A DNA stretch of 39,800 nt from positions 1 to 39,800 of the forward strand of contig CASERH010000006.1 in the NCBI GenBank assembly GCA_949290295.1, read 5' to 3'. The notes below the pieces were generated by a model, which worked only from the letters and a program-made list of their open reading frames with translations, was not told the DNA's origin and searched no databases. Made by a program: the position numbers and the translations under genes. Shown in pieces: positions 18,091 to 25,521 of this stretch (positions are counted from its first letter, which is position 1; every line of letters starts with the position of its first letter). Source of the DNA: an uncultured Pseudomonadota bacterium. GTDB taxonomy: Bacteria; Pseudomonadota; Alphaproteobacteria; RF32; CAG-239.

Positions 18091-20283
18091 TTATCTTATC
18101 GGTTTAATCACTATTGTCGCAAGCGGCGGCAGTGTGATTTGAATTGAGCATGGTTTGTTGTTCCACTCTCCTTCCGTTGCTTGCATGAAGCCCTCGTTTT
18201 TAACGCCGCTTCCCCAGTAGTTTACATCATCACTGTTAAAAATTTCTTGATATTTACAATTTTCCGGCACGCCTATCCGATAGTCTTTTCTGACAACCGG
18301 CGTAAAGTTTGAAACCACAATCAAGTAATCTCCCGGGGTGTAACCTTTGCGCATATAAGAGATGACACTGTCATCGGAGTTGGAGTGATCTATCCACTCA
18401 AAGCCTCGATAATCAAAATCCTGCTGATACAGCGGCGGATTTCCCTTATACATCAAGTTCAAATCCCGAACACAGTTTTGCATTCCTTTATACATGGGGT
18501 AGTCAAGCAAAAACCAGCGCAGACCTTCCTCGGAATTCCACTCCCAATCTTGCCCGAATTCACATCCCATAAACAAAAGTTTTTTGCCCGGATGAGTATA
18601 CATAAATCCGTAATAAGCCCTCAGGTTAGCAAACTTTTGCCACTCATCACCTGGCATCTTGGCAAGCATAGACCCTTTGCCATGGACAACTTCATCGTGA
18701 GAAATCGGCAAAATAAAATTCTCATTGAATGCGTAAAGCAACCCAAATGTCAGCATACCGTGGTGATATTTTCTGTGGATGGGGTCGTGCGAAATATATT
18801 TGAGCGTATCATTCATCCACCCCATATTCCACTTGTAGCCAAAGCCCAAACCACCCATTGAAGTCGGGCGCGAAACCATCGGCCAAGCAGTTGATTCTTC
18901 TGCCACCGTGAAAGCCCCTTTAACTTGCGAATAAGCGAGTTCATTCATGCGGCGCAAAAAGGCTATTGCCTCTATATTTTCATTGCCGCCATAAATGTTG
19001 GGAATCCATTCCCCATTCTTGCGTGAGTAATCCAAATACAACATGGAGGCAACTGCGTCTACGCGCAAGCCATCAATATGAAATTCCTTGAGCCAATAAA
19101 TGGCACTCGCACACAAAAAGTTCATAACTTCCGTGCGGCCGTAGTTATAAATCTTGGTTCCCCAATCGGTATGTTCTCCTTTGCGCGGATCTGCATGCTC
19201 ATACAAATGGGTGCCATCAAACTCATTTAAACCGTGTCCGTCTTTTGGGAAGTGCGCCGGCACCCAATCCATAATGACGGCAATGCCCGCTTGATGAAAT
19301 TTATCAATCAAATATCTTAAGTCATCAGGTGTGCCAAAACGGCTGGTCGGAGAAAACATTCCGATAACCTGATACCCCCATGAACTATCGAGCGGGTGCT
19401 CTGCCAACGGCAAAAATTCAACATGTGTAAAGCCCATGTTTACAACATAAGGAATCAAGGTATCAGCCAATTCACGATAAGTCAGATATTCATTATTGTC
19501 TTTGCGACGCCAAGAACCTAAGTGCACCTCATAAATAGACATCGGCTTGTCAAAAGAATTATATTCTTCGCGATAATTCATCCAATTTTGATCTTCCCAA
19601 TCATAGTGATTGATATCATAAACTATTGAGGCCGTGTTGGGTCTTTTTTCGGAATAAAATGCCAAAGGATCTGCTTTTACCAAAATGGATCCATCTTGAG
19701 TTTTCAGCTCATATTTATACAACTCTCCCTCATGAATACCGGGAATAAAAATATCCCAAACGCCACAGGTTGGATGCTTGCGCATGGCATTGACTCGGCC
19801 ATCCCAATTATTGAAACCACCAACCACGCTCACACGTTTGGCATTGGGGGCCCAAACCGCAAAACTAACACCTTTGACGCCATACATTTCTGTCGGATGC
19901 GCGCCTAATTTTTTATACATATCCAGGTGGTTTCCCTCTGCCAAAAGGTAGACATCCATATCACCCAAAATAGACGGGAACCGGTATGGATCTTCTGCCT
20001 CATAGGTGACACCCATATCATTTTCTATTCTGAATTTATAGGCAAAATTTTCGATCTTTCCGAGATTGATTTGGTAGAAACCTCTCTCATCGAGTTTGGT
20101 CATTAATCCTAAGGAATTACCTTGAGAATCCAACAACTCTATTTTGTTGGTATGTGGCTGATAAGTGCGGATAAAAACTTCTTTGCTACCCTTGTCTTTA
20201 TGGATACCCAAAACGGCAAACACATTGCCATGGTCTCCATCAATTACGGCTTCCATTTCTTCTTTTGATAATAAGTTTTCCAT
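18091..20283 (-). CDS. glgB: 1,4-alpha-glucan branching enzyme
   Basis: 730 residues, the normal bacterial length with both N-terminal modules: an N1 beta-sandwich (residues 1-110) and a CBM48 module (~115-225, F-A-V-W-A-P-N-A-K-R-V-S-V-V-G-D/G-F-N-N-W-D). Catalytic motifs: D-W-V-P-A-H-F (I), G-L-R-V-D-A-V-A-S-M-L (nucleophile near 408), V-A-E-E-S-T (acid near 463) and S-H-D-E-V-V-H-G-K (near 528). It makes the alpha-1,6 branches of glycogen. It is the first gene of glgB-glgX-malQ-HAD; AAGGA lies before the ATG. No glgC, glgA or glgP is in the window, so synthesis and phosphorolysis must be encoded elsewhere. Confidence 0.97.
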   Translation of the reverse strand: MENLLSKEEMEAVIDGDHGNVFAVLGIHKDKGSKEVFIRTYQPHTNKIELLDSQGNSLGLMTKLDERGFYQINLGKIENFAYKFRIENDMGVTYEAEDPYRFPSILGDMDVYLLAEGNHLDMYKKLGAHPTEMYGVKGVSFAVWAPNAKRVSVVGGFNNWDGRVNAMRKHPTCGVWDIFIPGIHEGELYKYELKTQDGSILVKADPLAFYSEKRPNTASIVYDINHYDWEDQNWMNYREEYNSFDKPMSIYEVHLGSWRRKDNNEYLTYRELADTLIPYVVNMGFTHVEFLPLAEHPLDSSWGYQVIGMFSPTSRFGTPDDLRYLIDKFHQAGIAVIMDWVPAHFPKDGHGLNEFDGTHLYEHADPRKGEHTDWGTKIYNYGRTEVMNFLCASAIYWLKEFHIDGLRVDAVASMLYLDYSRKNGEWIPNIYGGNENIEAIAFLRRMNELAYSQVKGAFTVAEESTAWPMVSRPTSMGGLGFGYKWNMGWMNDTLKYISHDPIHRKYHHGMLTFGLLYAFNENFILPISHDEVVHGKGSMLAKMPGDEWQKFANLRAYYGFMYTHPGKKLLFMGCEFGQDWEWNSEEGLRWFLLDYPMYKGMQNCVRDLNLMYKGNPPLYQQDFDYRGFEWIDHSNSDDSVISYMRKGYTPGDYLIVVSNFTPVVRKDYRIGVPENCKYQEIFNSDDVNYWGSGVKNEGFMQATEGEWNNKPCSIQITLPPLATIVIKPIR

Positions 20284-20349
20284 CTGTATTTCCTTAAAAT
20301 TAACAACATAATTTTTAAAGTTTTGCGTTTTATAAAATCGCTTTAATTA

Positions 20350-20378
20350 TCTATAAAATCTTATCATCTTAATTGCAA
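20350..20378 (-). promoter_or_regulatory. Putative promoter of the glgB operon
   Basis: On the minus strand, -35 TTGCAA (20378-20373), 17-bp spacer, -10 TATAGA (20355-20350), about 67 bp upstream of the glgB ATG. The -10 is only a 4/6 match. Confidence 0.4.
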
Positions 20379-20438
20379 GCTTTTTGACTCCTCTTTCATA
20401 AAATATTTCACTATTTTTTTATTTTGTTGCTTTTAGTG

Positions 20439-20466
20439 TTGACGGATAAATTTTTGATTGTATATT
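20439..20466 (+). promoter_or_regulatory. Sigma-70 promoter of the DUF2934 gene
   Basis: -35 TTGACG (20439-20444), 16-bp spacer, -10 TATATT (20461-20466); each box matches consensus at 5 of 6 positions. The predicted leader is ~33 nt to the ATG at 20506. Confidence 0.65.
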
Positions 20467-20505
20467 AGTTAGTGTTTACCGAACTTTTATTTGGAGTTAT
20501 TGATT

Positions 20506-20757
20506 ATGATGAAAAACAACGAAAAAGCTATCCAAGAGGCAGCTTATTTCATTTGGCAAAATGCCGGATGCCCGCAGGGTCAGGACGAATATTTCTGGTC
20601 TATGGCTGTTGAGCAGATCAACAATTGCAATAAGTCTAACTGCAGCAAAAAAAGCAGCTCTTCTTCTTGCAAATCTTCTTCTGCCAAGAAGTCTTCTTCT
20701 GCTAAAAAAGCATCTGCTTCTTCTAAATCTTCTTCTGCTAAAAAATCTTCTAAATAG
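20506..20757 (+). CDS. DUF2934 protein with histone-H1-like Ser/Ala/Lys tail
   Basis: 83 residues from the ATG at 20506, which has GGAG 9 nt upstream; the frame also opens at a TTG at 20491, but that overlaps the SD. Residues 7-37 match the DUF2934 signature A-Y-x-I-W-x-x-x-G-x-P-x-G-x-(5)-W-x-x-A. A Cys/Asn/Lys linker follows (three cysteines), then a low-complexity tail of S-S-S-A-K-K and S-S-K units to the end. The DUF2934 function is not established. Ser/Ala/Lys tails like this occur on bacterial H1-like and AlgP-like DNA-binding proteins, so nucleic-acid binding is possible (inference). It has its own strong promoter and a strong terminator, suggesting high monocistronic expression. Confidence 0.8.
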   Translation: MMKNNEKAIQEAAYFIWQNAGCPQGQDEYFWSMAVEQINNCNKSNCSKKSSSSSCKSSSAKKSSSAKKASASSKSSSAKKSSK

Positions 20758-20784
20758 TTCGATTTTTTGCGTTGAATTTTTATG

Positions 20785-20817
20785 AAAAAAGTTCCGTCAT
20801 TTGCGGAACTTTTTTTT
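20785..20817. terminator. Bidirectional terminator between the DUF2934 gene and the TPR-methyltransferase gene
   Basis: A 12-bp stem (A6-GTTCCG at 20785-20796, complement at 20804-20815) with loop 20797-20803. T-tracts flank it on both strands. The stop codon of the convergent methyltransferase gene (20797) lies in the loop. Confidence 0.85.
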
Positions 20818-22125
20818 AGTTTTAAAGGCGATTATAACCCAGCCTGACACTTCTTTTTCTCCCTCTTTTCGCAAGACGCAAGATGTAAAAATCGCCCTTT
20901 GGAATCCGCCTTGTTTCAGCGCCTTTTGCACATATTTTTTTCCATGCACAAAACGCCCCGAAAGATGTTGTTTCCACGCCTCTGTATCATCTTCATTTTT
21001 TGTGATGCTAAAGATCATCATCCCCTCATCTGATAGGCTGTTTGCACAAGCTGAAAAAACTTTTTCCAGTGTCCCAAAATAAGTGAAAACATCTGCCGCA
21101 ATAATCAAATCAAACTTATTTTTTTCTTTTGCCAAATAGCTTTCTATATCTTCTTTCTTTAACTCTTTATATTTTCCTCTTTGCCTTGCTTTTGCAAGCA
21201 TTTGCGCTGATATATCAACCCCGTATAATTTGTATTTTTTCAGTGCAGAATCCAAATACTTTGCGCACAAACCGGTGCCACATCCGGCATCTAAAATACG
21301 AGGATTTTTAGGCAACATTTCTGAACCATATTTTTTGATTTCCCTGGCTATAATTTGTGGGACTTGGTAGTTGAGAGAGCTCAAAACCTCATCAAAAGAA
21401 TCTGCAAAATTATCAAATACATTTTGCACATAATTTATATCTGATTTTGCAAAATTTTCGCTCGGAAAGAAACTATTCCAACTTTGTTTTACAATGCTGT
21501 TTTCTGCATATTTTTCATGCCACTTTTTTACATACGGCAGCACTTTTTCTTTTCCAATTTCGGCGGCTATTTCATATAAGGTATAGGCCATATTCAGATG
21601 CTGAGAATCCTCTCCGCCGCTTTGGCAAACCGCCTGCCATGCACTCTCCAATGCCAAGTCAAAATTGCCATTTTTTTGTGCTGCCTGTGATAACGAATTC
21701 CACGCCCAGAAGTTGTTTGGTTGTTGCTTGAGAGTATATAAGAATCCATCTTGGGCTTCTTGAAATCTTTCCTCCTCAAAATCAATTTTGGCTTTTAAGA
21801 AAATACCCTCCGGCGAATCTTTTAAGGCCAGGGAAACATCTTTGGCTGCGGCATATTTTTTTTGCCGCAAAAAGGCCTCTCCGCTGTTTACCAATGCCTC
21901 AAAATTTTTGGAATCCTGTCTTAAAATTTTTTGGTAGTATTCGTTGGCTCTTGCATAATCGCCTTCAATATAAAAGGTGTTGCCGACAATCAGAAGCGAA
22001 TTGATATCTTGAGGATTTTTGCGCAAAGTCTTCAATGCCAATTTGTGCGCCAAAGCAAAATCTCCTTTTTGATACGCCTCTGCCGCTGTTGTTTTTTTGA
22101 AACCGAAACCAAACAATTTTTTCAC
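20797..22125 (-). CDS. TPR-repeat / SAM-dependent methyltransferase fusion
   Basis: 442 residues. Residues ~15-190 form tetratricopeptide-like helical repeats (A-Y-Q-K-G-D-F-A-L-A-H-K-L-A; I-E-G-D-Y-A-R-A-N-E-Y-Y; N-F-W-A-W-N-S-L-S). A class I methyltransferase domain follows: motif I D-A-G-C-G-T-G-L near residue 280, then Y-G-V-D-I-S-A-Q-M-L-A-K-A and an F-D-L-I-I-A-A-D-V-F-T-Y-F motif IV. This is the architecture of the predicted TPR-methyltransferases (COG4976-like), substrate unknown. The frame opens with GTG at 22125; a TTG at 22116 with AAAGGTG 6 nt upstream is an equally good or better start. It has no signal peptide, so it is cytoplasmic. It is divergent from the MATE gene. Confidence 0.85.
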   Translation of the reverse strand: MKKLFGFGFKKTTAAEAYQKGDFALAHKLALKTLRKNPQDINSLLIVGNTFYIEGDYARANEYYQKILRQDSKNFEALVNSGEAFLRQKKYAAAKDVSLALKDSPEGIFLKAKIDFEEERFQEAQDGFLYTLKQQPNNFWAWNSLSQAAQKNGNFDLALESAWQAVCQSGGEDSQHLNMAYTLYEIAAEIGKEKVLPYVKKWHEKYAENSIVKQSWNSFFPSENFAKSDINYVQNVFDNFADSFDEVLSSLNYQVPQIIAREIKKYGSEMLPKNPRILDAGCGTGLCAKYLDSALKKYKLYGVDISAQMLAKARQRGKYKELKKEDIESYLAKEKNKFDLIIAADVFTYFGTLEKVFSACANSLSDEGMMIFSITKNEDDTEAWKQHLSGRFVHGKKYVQKALKQGGFQRAIFTSCVLRKEGEKEVSGWVIIAFKTKKKFRK

Positions 22126-22136
22126 CTTTTTTATAC

Positions 22137-22165
22137 TTGGCTTTTGCCCTCTTTATGAGTATATT
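22137..22165 (+). promoter_or_regulatory. Putative promoter of the MATE transporter gene
   Basis: -35 TTGGCT (22137-22142), 17-bp spacer, -10 TATATT (22160-22165), 30 bp before the ATG at 22196. Confidence 0.5.
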
Positions 22166-22195
22166 ACTTTTGGCAGCTTAAATAAGTGGTTAATA

Positions 22196-23521
22196 ATGAC
22201 ATATTCCTACCGTAAAATAATTGATATTTCTTGGCCTATTTTATTTGGCCTTATCATTCAGCAGCTTATCGGGGTTACCGATACGGCTTTTTTGGGACGG
22301 CTCGGCGCTGTTGAGTTGGGAGCATCGGCTTTGGCCGGTGTCTTTTATATCATGATTTTTATGCTCGCTTTAGGATTTGGAATCGGTGTACAAATTATTG
22401 TCGCCAGGCGCAACGGCGAAAAAACTTTTGATAAAATTGGCCCTCTTGTCTATCAGGGAATCTTTGTTCTTTTGATTGCTGCCGGTATCACTATTTTTCT
22501 TATTTTGCTTGCGGCTCCGAGCGTCTTAAAAAACATGATTACCTCCGGGGCTGTTTATGCTAAATCTTTAGACTATCTCAATATCAGAATCTTTGGTTTT
22601 TTATTTGCCTTTCCGATTGTCATCTTCAGGTCTTTTTTTGTCGGCATTACACAGACAAAAATTTTGACTTGGAACGCCATCGTTTTGTTGGTGGCAAATG
22701 TTGTTTTGGATTATCTTCTCATCTTTGGCAAATGCGGTTTTCCCGAAATGGGAATAAAAGGTGCTGCGCTGGCCTCGGTTATTGCCGAAGCATTCGGTGC
22801 TTTTTTCTTTTTGTTTTATATAATTTTTTATACTAACTTAAAAAAATATGGCTTCAATAAAGTTGTGTTTTTTGATTTTAAGGTGCTTGTCCAAATCTTT
22901 GATCTCTCAATTTGGACCATGTTGCAATATTTTGTTTCTTTGGCAACTTGGTTCTTGTTTTTGGTGGCGATTGAACATTTGGGAGAAGAGGCTCTGGCTA
23001 TTTCTAACATCTTAAGAAGTGTCTCTGTTTTTCCTTATGTGGTGGTGACGGCTCTCGGCGCTGCGGCCAACACGCTCACCAGCAATCTTATCGGCTTGAG
23101 AAAGCCTGATGAAATTATCCCAACCTCCAACCGCATTATCAAAATTGCCTACCTTTCCGGCTTGGTTATCCTTGCCCTTATGTGTCTATTCCCTCGCCTT
23201 GTCTTGCGTATTTATACCGATGATACTCTTTTGATTGAACAAGCTATATGGCCTTATTATGCATCTCTTGCTTCTTTTATGACCTTGGTGCCGGGCATGA
23301 TTTGGCTCAGCGTTGTCTCCGGAACGGGACAAACTAAAGAAGCTATGTATATGGAGCTTATCGCCCTTTGCTTTTATATGATAAATGTTTGGTATGTCGT
23401 TATCCACTTGAGGGCGGAGCTTTTTATTTGTTGGACTTGTGATTACTCTTATAATATCATCTTATCCATTCTCACCTTTGTCTATCTATGTCGCAGACGA
23501 GGACAGCACAAGGTTGTGTAA
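22196..23521 (+). CDS. MATE-family efflux transporter (DinF-like)
   Basis: The start at 22196 gives M-T-Y-S-Y-R-K-I-I-D-I-S-W-P-I-L-F and 441 residues, the usual size for a 12-helix MATE exporter. The upstream in-frame extension to 22097 overlaps the divergent gene and is rejected. Family hallmarks: P-I-L-F-G-L-I-I-Q-Q-L-I-G-V-T-D-T-A-F-L-G-R-L-G in TM1 and its loop, G-F-G-I-G-V-Q-I-I-V-A-R-R-N-G, and in the second half T-A-L-G-A-A-A-N-T-L-T-S-N-L-I-G. MATE proteins export cationic drugs or metabolites using H+ or Na+ gradients; the substrate here is unknown. The DUF4186 gene follows 19 bp later, so they probably share a transcript. Confidence 0.93.
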   Translation: MTYSYRKIIDISWPILFGLIIQQLIGVTDTAFLGRLGAVELGASALAGVFYIMIFMLALGFGIGVQIIVARRNGEKTFDKIGPLVYQGIFVLLIAAGITIFLILLAAPSVLKNMITSGAVYAKSLDYLNIRIFGFLFAFPIVIFRSFFVGITQTKILTWNAIVLLVANVVLDYLLIFGKCGFPEMGIKGAALASVIAEAFGAFFFLFYIIFYTNLKKYGFNKVVFFDFKVLVQIFDLSIWTMLQYFVSLATWFLFLVAIEHLGEEALAISNILRSVSVFPYVVVTALGAAANTLTSNLIGLRKPDEIIPTSNRIIKIAYLSGLVILALMCLFPRLVLRIYTDDTLLIEQAIWPYYASLASFMTLVPGMIWLSVVSGTGQTKEAMYMELIALCFYMINVWYVVIHLRAELFICWTCDYSYNIILSILTFVYLCRRRGQHKVV

Positions 23522-23540
23522 TATTTGAGAAAGCATTCTT

Positions 23541-23906
23541 ATGTATCAAACCATTTTACAAAGGCTTTCCGCATCTTCTTTTCGCCACAGATTTCGCCTG
23601 GCGGAAAAAGACAAGGCTTATGTGTTGGCAAAGGGCTATGACACCATAAAAAGGCATGCTCAAGATTTTATAAGCAAGCGAATCGCCCCGGCCAACCTGC
23701 CAAATGACGGCAAACAGACACCCATGCGCGGACATCCGGTGTTTATTGCTCAACACGCCACCGCTTGTTGCTGCCGTCAGTGTATTTATAAATGGCATCA
23801 TTTTTCTCCCGCGGGGGAGCTTTCTTCTCAGCAACAAGACTACCTTGTCGGTCTGATTATGGCATGGATTGAAGAACAGATGCAACAAACAAAAAACCTC
23901 GGATAA
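23541..23906 (+). CDS. DUF4186 family protein
   Basis: 121 residues. The sequence matches what I know of DUF4186: F-R-x-R-F-x-L-x-E-K-D near the N-terminus, H-A-x-D-F-I-x-x-R-[IL]-A-P-A, N-D-G-K-Q-T-P-M-R-G-H-P-V-F-I-A-Q-H-A-T-A-C-C-C-R-x-C and a final I-x-x-W-I-E-E-Q-M helix. The His/Cys cluster (H-A-T-A-C-C-C-R-Q-C, K-W-H) looks like a metal site. Function is not known. It is preceded by the MATE gene and ends inside the loop of a terminator. The SD is weak (GAGAAAG). Confidence 0.85.
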   Translation: MYQTILQRLSASSFRHRFRLAEKDKAYVLAKGYDTIKRHAQDFISKRIAPANLPNDGKQTPMRGHPVFIAQHATACCCRQCIYKWHHFSPAGELSSQQQDYLVGLIMAWIEEQMQQTKNLG

Positions 23907-23925
23907 CTAAACCCGAGGTTTTTAT
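23892..23925 (+). terminator. Terminator of the MATE-DUF4186 unit
   Basis: An 11-bp stem, AAAAACCTCGG (23892-23902) with CCGAGGTTTTT (23913-23923). The DUF4186 stop codon (23904-23906) is in the loop. The flanking A-run makes it usable on the minus strand too, downstream of tRNA-Leu. Confidence 0.75.
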
Positions 23926-24012
23926 TGGTAGGGGTAGTCAGACTCGAACTGACACGGGAGTGAACCCACAAGATTTTGAGTCTAGCGCGTCTACCAGTTC
24001 CGCCATACCCCC
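23926..24012 (-). tRNA. tRNA-Leu (anticodon CAA), CCA encoded
   Basis: An 87-nt class II cloverleaf on the minus strand. The acceptor GGGGGTA pairs with TACCCCT, the D arm has GGTAGACGC, the anticodon loop is CTCAAAA (CAA, reads UUG), a long variable arm has a GGG/CCC stem, the T arm is GTCAG-TTCGAGT-CTGAC, then A and CCA. Two non-canonical pairs are noted: G1-U72 and a U-U opposition in the anticodon stem (CTAGA/TCTTG). Confidence 0.95.
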
Positions 24013-24025
24013 ATCGACTGGCTAA

Positions 24026-24054
24026 GTGATAATATATTTAATCTTTGCAGTCAA
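24026..24054 (-). promoter_or_regulatory. Putative promoter of tRNA-Leu
   Basis: On the minus strand, -35 TTGACT (24054-24049), 17-bp spacer, -10 TATCAC (24031-24026), 13 bp before the tRNA 5' end. Confidence 0.5.
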
Positions 24055-24112
24055 CAGTTTTTTTCGCCCTTTTTAATTTTTTTATCTAAAAAGGTTATTG
24101 TATCATTTCAAC

Positions 24113-24493
24113 CTAGGGATTTCCGGCATCAACTCCTTCGCCAGATAAGCCCTTGGCAATGTTTAGGTTAATACTAATCAGAGCATCCAGCTTGTGAGGC
24201 TCCGGTGAAGCAAGCGTGTCCACAGTCCTTTGGAAAACAAACATGGCCAAATTTAGAATACTTCTTCTGACCTCAGGCGGTTGGGGACAATCATCTTCCC
24301 TAACGGCAGAGGCTAATATAGCCCAAAGTTTGCGATTTTTTTCTAATGCATCTTCCAGCTCACCTCTCTTTTCTTCCCAGTGTTCTTTTATTAAATTAAG
24401 CCCAGATGCCGTTCTTATCAGAGCACGGCTCTCAAGTTCCGATTGTTTGAGCCCGGAAACTTCGGCTTGCGCATAAGTTCGTGAGAGGTCCAT
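24113..24493 (-). CDS. flaF: Flagellar biosynthesis regulator FlaF
   Basis: 126 residues from the ATG at 24493, with AAGGA 12 nt upstream; an in-frame TTG at 24505 abuts the SD and is unlikely. The order of features matches FlaF: an N-terminal Y-A-Q-A-E region, E-S-R-A-L-I-R-T-A, a charged helix, N-R-K-L-W-A-I-L-A-S-A-V near residue 60, P-P-E-V-R-R-S-I-L-N-L-A-M-F-V near 80, and the final L-I-S-I-N-L-N-I-A-K-G-L. In alphaproteobacteria FlaF works with FlbT to control flagellin synthesis and filament assembly. It stands alone here, without flbT or flagellin genes next to it. Confidence 0.88.
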   Translation of the reverse strand: MDLSRTYAQAEVSGLKQSELESRALIRTASGLNLIKEHWEEKRGELEDALEKNRKLWAILASAVREDDCPQPPEVRRSILNLAMFVFQRTVDTLASPEPHKLDALISINLNIAKGLSGEGVDAGNP

Positions 24494-24599
24494 TTTTAAA
24501 TTCAATCCTTATCAAAAATTAAAAGCTTTTTTAACACAATTACGCTATTATTATATTAAAATAAAGTTACTCAATAGTAAAGATTTAAAGGATATTTCA

Positions 24600-25469
24600 A
24601 TGAAAAAGCTGATTATTTCATGTATGATGCTGGTGTTGACTTTACTTTGGGCCGCCGCCGGCTCAGCTTTTGTGCGCTATGAGGACAAACACCCCAAAAA
24701 AGTCAGAGAGGTCAGAATAACTGGCTTTCTTGATTATGCTCCGTTTGGCTATACCGAGAGACCCAATGAGATTCTTTACGGTAAGTTTTTTACTGTCTTT
24801 CAGCCGATGATTGATACTCTTCAGAAAGAAAATAATCTCAAAATAATGTATGAACTCTCCAAACGTAATTTTCCGGCACAAGTCCAAGAAGTAAGACAAG
24901 GCAATATTGATATCGTCTTGGGGGCGTATCATGAAACAGAGCTTTTTAGGGGCTTGGAATTAATTTATCCGGCAGCTTTTATTAATCCGGTTACGGTCTT
25001 TATGCTGCCTAACCGTATCAACGAGGTGAAATCCGTTGATGATTTGAAAAAGCTCAAAGGTGTTCGGACCTCCAAAGAAGCCTACAGTGATTTTGTTGAG
25101 CAACAGCTTAAAAATTTCAACCTCGAAACTGTTGACAATTCTTATGATTTATTTGAGCGGTTGTTCACTAAAAAAGCCGACTACATATTAATTAGCCAAT
25201 ATTATGGTTTGATTGAAGCCTCAAAACTCGGACTGCGCAGCCAAATCAGCGTTGCCAAACAGACTTTATGGCAAGTTCCGATGTTTATCGGCATTTCAAA
25301 ACTCTCTAGAGAAAGAAAAATGCTTAGCCAAAAGCTGACACGCTATCTCGAAGATCCTAAAAATCAGGAGCTTCTCAAACAGAACCTTATTCGCCTTGTT
25401 AATGAAGCTGAAATTAATGCACAGGGGATCGTTCCCCCAACTTTTGGGCTTGAAAACAAACAGAACTAG
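24600..25469 (+). CDS. Periplasmic solute-binding protein, family 3-like
   Basis: 289 residues with a Sec signal peptide (M-K-K-L, hydrophobic core to W-A-A-A-G-S-A, cleavage near residue 23). The rest reads like the SBP_bac_3 fold: I-T-G-F-L-D-Y-A-P-F-G-Y opening, Q-E-V-R-Q-G-N-I-D-I-V-L-G-A-Y crossover, L-K-G-V-R-T-S-K-E-A second-domain start, A-D-Y-I-L-I-S-Q-Y-Y-G return. These proteins capture amino acids or similar small ligands. No permease or ATPase genes adjoin, so it may serve a transporter elsewhere or act as a sensor domain; the ligand cannot be inferred. AAAGGA precedes the ATG. Confidence 0.8.
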   Translation: MKKLIISCMMLVLTLLWAAAGSAFVRYEDKHPKKVREVRITGFLDYAPFGYTERPNEILYGKFFTVFQPMIDTLQKENNLKIMYELSKRNFPAQVQEVRQGNIDIVLGAYHETELFRGLELIYPAAFINPVTVFMLPNRINEVKSVDDLKKLKGVRTSKEAYSDFVEQQLKNFNLETVDNSYDLFERLFTKKADYILISQYYGLIEASKLGLRSQISVAKQTLWQVPMFIGISKLSRERKMLSQKLTRYLEDPKNQELLKQNLIRLVNEAEINAQGIVPPTFGLENKQN

Positions 25470-25521
25470 CTTGACCTTACCGACCTAATTGTTTACTATG
25501 GTTGTCTGAAAGGTTAATGCT

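Noticed and set aside
23395..23521. Suspected frameshift at the C-terminus of the MATE protein (unusual C-W-T-C-D-Y segment)
   Set aside because: The current frame still gives a final hydrophobic helix and R-A-E-L / W-T pattern consistent with MATE C-termini; other frames hit stops quickly.
24068..24095. AT-rich inverted repeat CCTTTTTA/TAAAAAGG as terminator of flaF
   Set aside because: The stem has only two G-C pairs and no U-run follows on the minus strand, so support is too weak.
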